From Alnus glutinosa (taxonomy: Eukaryota > Streptophyta > Magnoliopsida > Fagales > Betulaceae): a DNA stretch of 64,000 nt. Below are positions 59,220-64,000 of the stretch, one piece after another. The position numbers were made by a program, and so were the translations under genes. Position 1 is the stretch's first letter. Each line of letters starts with the position of its first letter. The DNA is taken from the NCBI RefSeq assembly GCF_958979055.1, contig NC_084896.1, forward strand, positions 24,128,501 through 24,192,500, in the 5' to 3' direction. The notes under the pieces are model-generated. The model did not search any database. It saw only the letters and a list, made by a program, of their open reading frames with translations, and was not told the origin of the DNA.

Positions 59220-59978
59220 AACTCAGAATTATAAGGAAGAGTTTAAGGAGATTGAAAGGCAGAATGTCTAATATTGGAAATATTTGAAGCACGTGAAGCA
59301 AAAGATTTATAAATTTGATGATAAACTTGAAAAGGTGAGGAAGTCAACTTCTTGCTTTCCATTTTAGCATTTCATCAAAAGATCATTGAGACATTGAGTT
59401 ATAAAATGAGTGTGATTGTGCGAGCACTCCACAGACCTGATCCAAAAACTTGAGGAAAATATTTCAAAACTGCAAAAATTATTGCTGGATGAGGAGAAAG
59501 TTTTAAAGGAAATTAAAGATAATTAGCTCAGAAGTTGTAAGGAAGAATTTAAGTAGATTAAAAGGCATGGTGTTAAATATCGGAAAGATATGAAGCACAT
59601 GAAGCAAAAGATTAAGAAAGTTGATGATAAACTTGAAAGGGCGAGGAAGTCAACTTCTTGCCTTCCATTTCAACCTTTCATCAAAGATCATTGAGACATT
59701 GAGTTATAAAAGGAGTGCGGCTGTGCGAGCACTCTATAGACCTGATTCTAAAACTTGAAGAAAATATTTCAAAACTGCAAAAATTATTGCTGGATGAGGA
59801 GAAAGTCTTAGAGGAAATTAAAAATAATCAACTTAGAAGTTGTAAAGAAGAGTTTAAGGAGATTGAAAGGCATAATGTCAAATTTTGGAAAGATTTGAAG
59901 CACATGAAGCAAAAGATCAAGAAACTTGATGATAAACTCGAAAAGGTGATGGAGATAATATATGAACTGAGTGAATGA
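59220..59978 (+). pseudogene. Coiled-coil coding sequence in a 305-bp tandem repeat
   Basis: Three tandem units (period 305, for example GATCATTGAGACATTGAGTT at 59381 and 59686) contain the same Lys/Glu/Leu-rich code. The last unit has an open frame, 59715-59978, 87 aa: LILKLEENISKLQKLLLDEE, KVLEEIKNNQ, EEFKEIERHNVKFWKDLKHM, KQKIKKLDDKLEKVMEII. Heptad leucines predict a strong coiled coil. Units 1 and 2 have stops (for instance in the KDN-LRS region of unit 2). I do not recognise a parent gene. Its position inside a hAT-flanked block suggests carried or decayed DNA. Confidence 0.5.
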
Positions 59979-60671
59979 GTGATTATGTAATACTAAGTTA
60001 ATCACATTATAAATTCTAATGTTAAATAACTTAAATCCCAACATATTTGATTACTTATGAGTTATGAACTGTGAATTATGATAATATTAAATTTGTGAAT
60101 TGTAATTTTAAATAATCACATTGTTACATATGTAGGTTATGTAACGTATCTAATGATAATATGTATATTGAATGGATGATATGCTTATATAGTTATAGTT
60201 GTATTCATATGAATCTGATAATGATCAAATAATATGATTTATATATGATATATCATATAATTATTAAATTATTATATCCAAATTGTTGATTTGAATTTTC
60301 AAAATTTCGAGCCCTAAACTAGTCGGGGAATCGGGTCCTCATAAACTAGACAAGCCGAGTGGGCGAGTTGGTCCGATCGGGTCTTAAACGAACCGGGCTC
60401 TTGGGGCCTCATATGAGCAAGGCGAGTGGCCGTGCGACCTCCCCATGGACCAGGGGTGGCCACGTGGCCCGGTGGCGACGGCTTTCCGGCCTGGGGCTGC
60501 GGATTTGGGGCGATGATGTTGCTCTTCCGGTTGGAGCCTTGGGGGAGTTTTTCTTCAGGCTGGATCGTGATTTTCTTGGGCAGCAGCATTTCATTTTTTG
60601 AGTTTTAGCAGATGTGTCGATTTCTTATTGGTTTGGCAAAAAAACCCTTCTTTTCTGTCACGACCGAACAT
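59979..60671. other. Intergenic; GC-rich island at 60320-60600
   Basis: AT-rich to 60300, then the hAT-like scrap and a GC-rich block (60420-60560) with overlapping frames on both strands but no recognisable protein. The segmental duplication starts at ~60672. Confidence 0.4.
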
Positions 60672-61375
60672 AAGTTATACTCTATAATTTTTACTTACAT
60701 TTTCAATCAGATTAAAATAAAAACTCATGTGATAATCAAGTGCTCTAACAACATATATTTTTAATCAACTGAATTAAAATAATTTTGGGGTGCTTTTAGT
60801 TTGATTTATTTTTTATTTTTAAAAAAAAGAAAGTGTTTTTTAGTGTTTTTCACACATTTTGCTTATAAACTATAGTCCCTACAAACGGATCAGAATCTTC
60901 TAAAATTATTTGTCCAAATTTGAGAGAATTTGGACAAGTGATTATAAGAGACCACTTATAAAATTCATTTGTTTGGATAAATGGTTGGCCAACTTAATTT
61001 TTATTTGATTAGATATGTCTCATAAATTATCTCTCATAATCATTTATTGAATTCTTTTAAATTCAGACAAATAATTATAGAGAATCATAATTCCCTATAA
61101 ACAAGGTGACCTTTTGATCGACCAACCAAAAAGGAAAACAACCCTAAACACCGCCCCCCACATTCTATATAATTTTCACTGGCGGTAAAAAATACTAATT
61201 TGTGCAGGTAAAAGTAAAAGAATGAAAAAATATTATTATTATTATTATTATTTGTAACATGAAATGCATGCTAAAATGAAATTAGGTAGTCGTATTTGTT
61301 AAAGAATGCACATGTCATTTGTCATTTGTCATTTGCTAGCTGCCTTGACCAAAAATCTCCAACGACTTTTTTGAG

Positions 61376-61383
61376 TATATATA
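61376..61383 (+). promoter_or_regulatory. TATA box, MEGLIPY gene copy 2
   Basis: TATATATA ~100 bases before the start codon, as in copy 1. Confidence 0.6.
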
Positions 61384-61481
61384 CAAGTTCCTTCCATGGC
61401 TTTCTTCCAAATTGCGAAGGCAGATCAAAATATACCTCCCAAAGAAAAGCTTTAGCTTTGGAGAAAGAAGAGGAAGAAGAA

Positions 61482-61829
61482 ATGGAAGGCTTAATTCCCT
61501 ATCTTCTCCACGCCATCAAGAAGCAGAAGCCTGGAAACAACTACAGGAGCCTCTCCGAGGGCTCAACCCGGAGCTACCATTTGTTGAATACTGCAGCCGA
61601 ATCGCTCGGTGGCTCGTCCCACCGGCGAACACGGTCTGAGTTCCTGCCGCCGAACATGGAGTTCGTAGAGCAACGATCTGGTGTTGAATATCTCCGATCC
61701 TACAGCTCTAGCAAAAGTTCTGCTACTGCTACGCCAACTTCTTCAAGGGGTAGTGCCCCAAAGATCGGTTCCTATTCCGCCCACGTCCCCAGGAAGGCTA
61801 ATAATCTCACTAAAACTCATCAATGGTGA
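61482..61829 (+). CDS. MEGLIPY-type small plant protein, copy 2, 115 aa
   Basis: Same length and frame as copy 1 (52296-52643). By eye the two CDSs differ at five bases, giving AA(D/E)S, S(A/S)RGSA, S(T/A)HVP, P(K/R)KANN and K(S/T)HQW; I see no silent difference. Leader, TATA box and 3'UTR are shared. Both frames are open and the coding part is more alike than the flanks, which suggests both proteins are kept. No known domain. Confidence 0.8.
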   Translation: MEGLIPYLLHAIKKQKPGNNYRSLSEGSTRSYHLLNTAAESLGGSSHRRTRSEFLPPNMEFVEQRSGVEYLRSYSSSKSSATATPTSSRGSAPKIGSYSAHVPRKANNLTKTHQW

Positions 61830-62061
61830 AAACCCTTTGCATTTTTTCTTAATTTCTTTGAAATTGTTAATTAGTTTTGTCGATCAAATTTATATTTATT
61901 GTGTAATATTTGGGTGAAAATGGGTTGAGCTTCATCAAAATGATGCCTCTCCGTTCATTGTAATGCTGTGTACGTTGAAGTTTTGTAATGGAAATTGTAT
62001 ATTTGATTGATAAACAACATTATTGGGAATTGATTGATGAAGAATTACAGTAATACATTAA

Positions 62062-63239
62062 TTACTTGGAGATTATGGTCGCCTTAATACCATGATTAAG
62101 AATCTTAATTAAAATGCCTTCTGTTCGTATTAAATGCAAGATTGCTTTTGGATTCAGATGCTCTCTGTGGATCTCTCAAATTATTTTTTATTTTTTAATT
62201 TTCTGAATGATGCCTGTCCGTTCATTTGAATGGAAAAGGGATTTCCTAAAAATAAAAGAATGGAAAAGAGGGAGGTTGACCGTTGACTGTTGACCCATTT
62301 GGCTTTGTGTCGGTGGGCTGTGGTGGAGTTTTTTAAAACATTCTTAATAGCTTATCTATATCTTAATTTAAAATAATTAATCAAAACTTATTTTATTTAG
62401 TTTAATTAATGAATTTTAAAATATACTATTCATCCTATTATTTATTATTAAATATACATATATATTTTTTATTACTTTTTTTATGTTCATATTTTTTTGG
62501 TTATCACAATTAGATGAGATATTTATGGAATTTTCTTTTATTTTTTCTAGTACTTTGATTATTTATTATAGCCTAAAAATAAAAATAAAAATAAGTTTAT
62601 TGAAAGTGCTGTCACAGATATTTAAAGTACACGTGGGACTAAGAATAGTCGTCATCCAAAGAGCAATATGATTATTGCAAAAGAGTTGAATATCATGTGC
62701 TATATTTATTTTTAGTGACACAGATTTAATTTTAAGTTTTTTTTTTATATATAAAATAATAAAAAATTTATAATATATGTATTATCAAAAAAAAAGTTAA
62801 CGCATTTAGTTCTTGTTTTTATGGGAAAACTTTACTTAATCATTCCTAAACTTGCATGACATTTGTAATTATCATTTTAAAGTTCGAAAACTTTTAATTT
62901 AGTATATTAACTTTCAATTTTTGCAATGTCACCTATATGTTAGGGTTTGAGATTCAATTAGAGGACAAAATAAGTGAAATTACCTTTATACCTTTGATTT
63001 TTTTTTTTACAAATTTACCCTTAATTAAAATTAAAAATTAAAAGAATGGTATTTTGATAATTTTGAAGGCATTAGTTAAGATTTTCCAATATTATAAAAA
63101 ATTAAAAATTTAATACATTAAATTGAAAGTTTTTAAATTTTAGAAAGAAAATTAAGTTTAATACATTAAATTGGAAAATTTTTAAATTTAAAAAAAAAAA
63201 ATTACAAAAATAATAGAAATTCATTAGTTTTAAAATTTA
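62062..63239. other. 3' flank of copy 2, non-coding
   Basis: AT-rich DNA aligned with 54899-56514 of copy 1. It includes a palindromic pair (TTTCAATTTTTGCAATGTCA at ~62907 against the complement near 63110-63215). No gene is supported. Confidence 0.5.
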
Positions 63240-63994
63240 GGGTTAAATACTCTATTGGTACCTAAGTTTTAAGCGTTTTTAAATTTAGTACCTAAGTTTT
63301 CATTTGTATCATAGGTGGTACATGAATTAAGGGTAAAAACCCATTTAGTACATTTGTTAGATTTTCCGTCGTTATGTGTCAAATAAAAAAATAAAAAATA
63401 ATAATAAATCATTAAAAAATAATAATTTTTTTTTTTAAAAAAAAAAAAGGAAAAAAAGAAAAGAAAATGGGTGGCTGAGCCACCCTTTGGCCATGAAAAA
63501 AAAAAAGAAAAAAAAAGATAGGTTTTGGCCATTGGAGGTGGCGAACCATCCCATAAGCAAACCCTCAACTTTTTTTTTGATGGATTTTGGCCATTGGGGA
63601 TAACCAAACCACCCCATAGGGCCAAAACCTATAATTTTTTATTTTTTTTTTCTTCTGCCATGAGCCACCCCTCTTCTTTTTCTTCTTCTTCTTTTTTATT
63701 TTTTTTTTTTTTTTTATTTTTTTTTATTTTTTTTTTTTTTTTATTTTATCAATTTTTTTCTTTTAAATTTTATTATTTTTAAAGATTTTTTTTTAATTTT
63801 TTCTTTTATATAGTGCCATATGTCAACCTCAACGGTTGACACGTGACAAGCCGTTAAAATTTAGATAGAAAATCTAATAGAGGTACTAAAATGGGTTTTA
63901 CTTATTACTCAGATACCACTTATAATATAAATAAAAATTCATGTATTAAATTTAAAAATACTTAAAACTCAAGTTGCAATAACATATTTAACCC
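63240..63994. mobile_element. 755-bp foldback element, 9-bp duplication cut by the window edge
   Basis: The left end GGGTTAAATACTCTATTGGT ACC and the right end, complement of GGGTTAAATATGTTATTGCA, enclose inverted arms with a poly-T-rich loop. The left flank is TAAAATTTA (63231-63239); the right flank TAAAAT ends with the window, agreeing as far as visible. Same family as 49593-49985. Confidence 0.8.
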
Positions 63995-64000
63995 TAAAAT

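Larger units (their letters stand above)
60672..63994. repeat. Segmental duplication, copy 2
   Basis: Counterpart of 51598-56690. It lacks the MULE and the Tourist-like MITE, so it shows nearly unoccupied sites, and it keeps the complete foldback at its right end. It carries ~82 bases at ~61104-61186 that copy 1 lacks. Confidence 0.9.

Noticed and set aside
56687-60315. A single 3.6-kb hAT element spanning the coiled-coil repeats
   Set aside because: Both ends have hAT-like phrases, but the tips are not clear inverted copies and no 8-bp duplication was found.
63269-63782. Frames rich in Phe/Lys on both strands near the right edge
   Set aside because: Translation of the poly-T/poly-A loop of the foldback element.

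Overview
The window is nuclear DNA of a flowering plant: small exons with GT/AG introns, AT-rich intergenic DNA, a nuclear tRNA-Asn, plant-only families (DUF936, EPFL peptides, NPGR, FAR1-related) and many MITEs. The wording of the proteins and repeats suggests a woody rosid, perhaps Fagales; that is an impression from memory, not a measurement.

Left part (1-37.6 kb). This is almost entirely a stack of Mutator-like DNA transposons of the Pack-MULE kind. A recurring module (CACGTGG box, AT-rich stretch, a T/C-rich pyrimidine stretch, a GC-rich 5'UTR-like block, then CT-rich sequence running into a splice-donor-like GGTA/GTAAG) occurs about ten times and alternates in orientation. Plus and minus modules pair up as the long terminal inverted repeats of five elements lying end to end: E (about 6.29-12.88 kb), A (12.93-19.53), B (19.53-24.66), C (24.69-31.98) and D (31.98-37.54), preceded by remnants. 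Inside the ends sit pieces of unrelated host genes, nearly always pointing away from the nearest module: CPL4 phosphatase, Ecdysoneless/SGT1, a chloroplast DEAD-box helicase (RH58-like), NPGR1-like, a small GRF zinc-finger gene, EMC5/MMGT, a FAR1-related N-terminus, a MATE transporter and several unidentified exons. Most are broken. The GRF gene and, apart from its missing first exon, the EMC5 piece keep open frames. No transposase was recognised, so the elements look non-autonomous.

Middle part (37.6-48 kb). This is ordinary genic DNA: a NYN-domain protein (+) with changed active-site acidic residues, a complete four-exon DUF936 gene (-), a tRNA-Asn(GUU) (-) and a two-exon EPFL secreted peptide gene (+) whose intron carries nested MITEs. 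A 235-bp repeat at the window start recurs just after the NYN gene, so the two copies bracket the MULE stack.

Right part (48-64 kb). AT-rich DNA holds a segmental duplication of a small MEGLIPY-type gene (115 aa, two intact copies 9.2 kb apart). Comparing the copies gives near-empty sites for a 2-kb long-TIR MULE and a Tourist-like MITE present only in copy 1. Several foldback elements with perfect 9-bp target duplications, two ~300-bp Tourist-like MITEs, a hAT-like end, a long hairpin and a 305-bp tandem repeat that encodes a coiled coil fill the rest.
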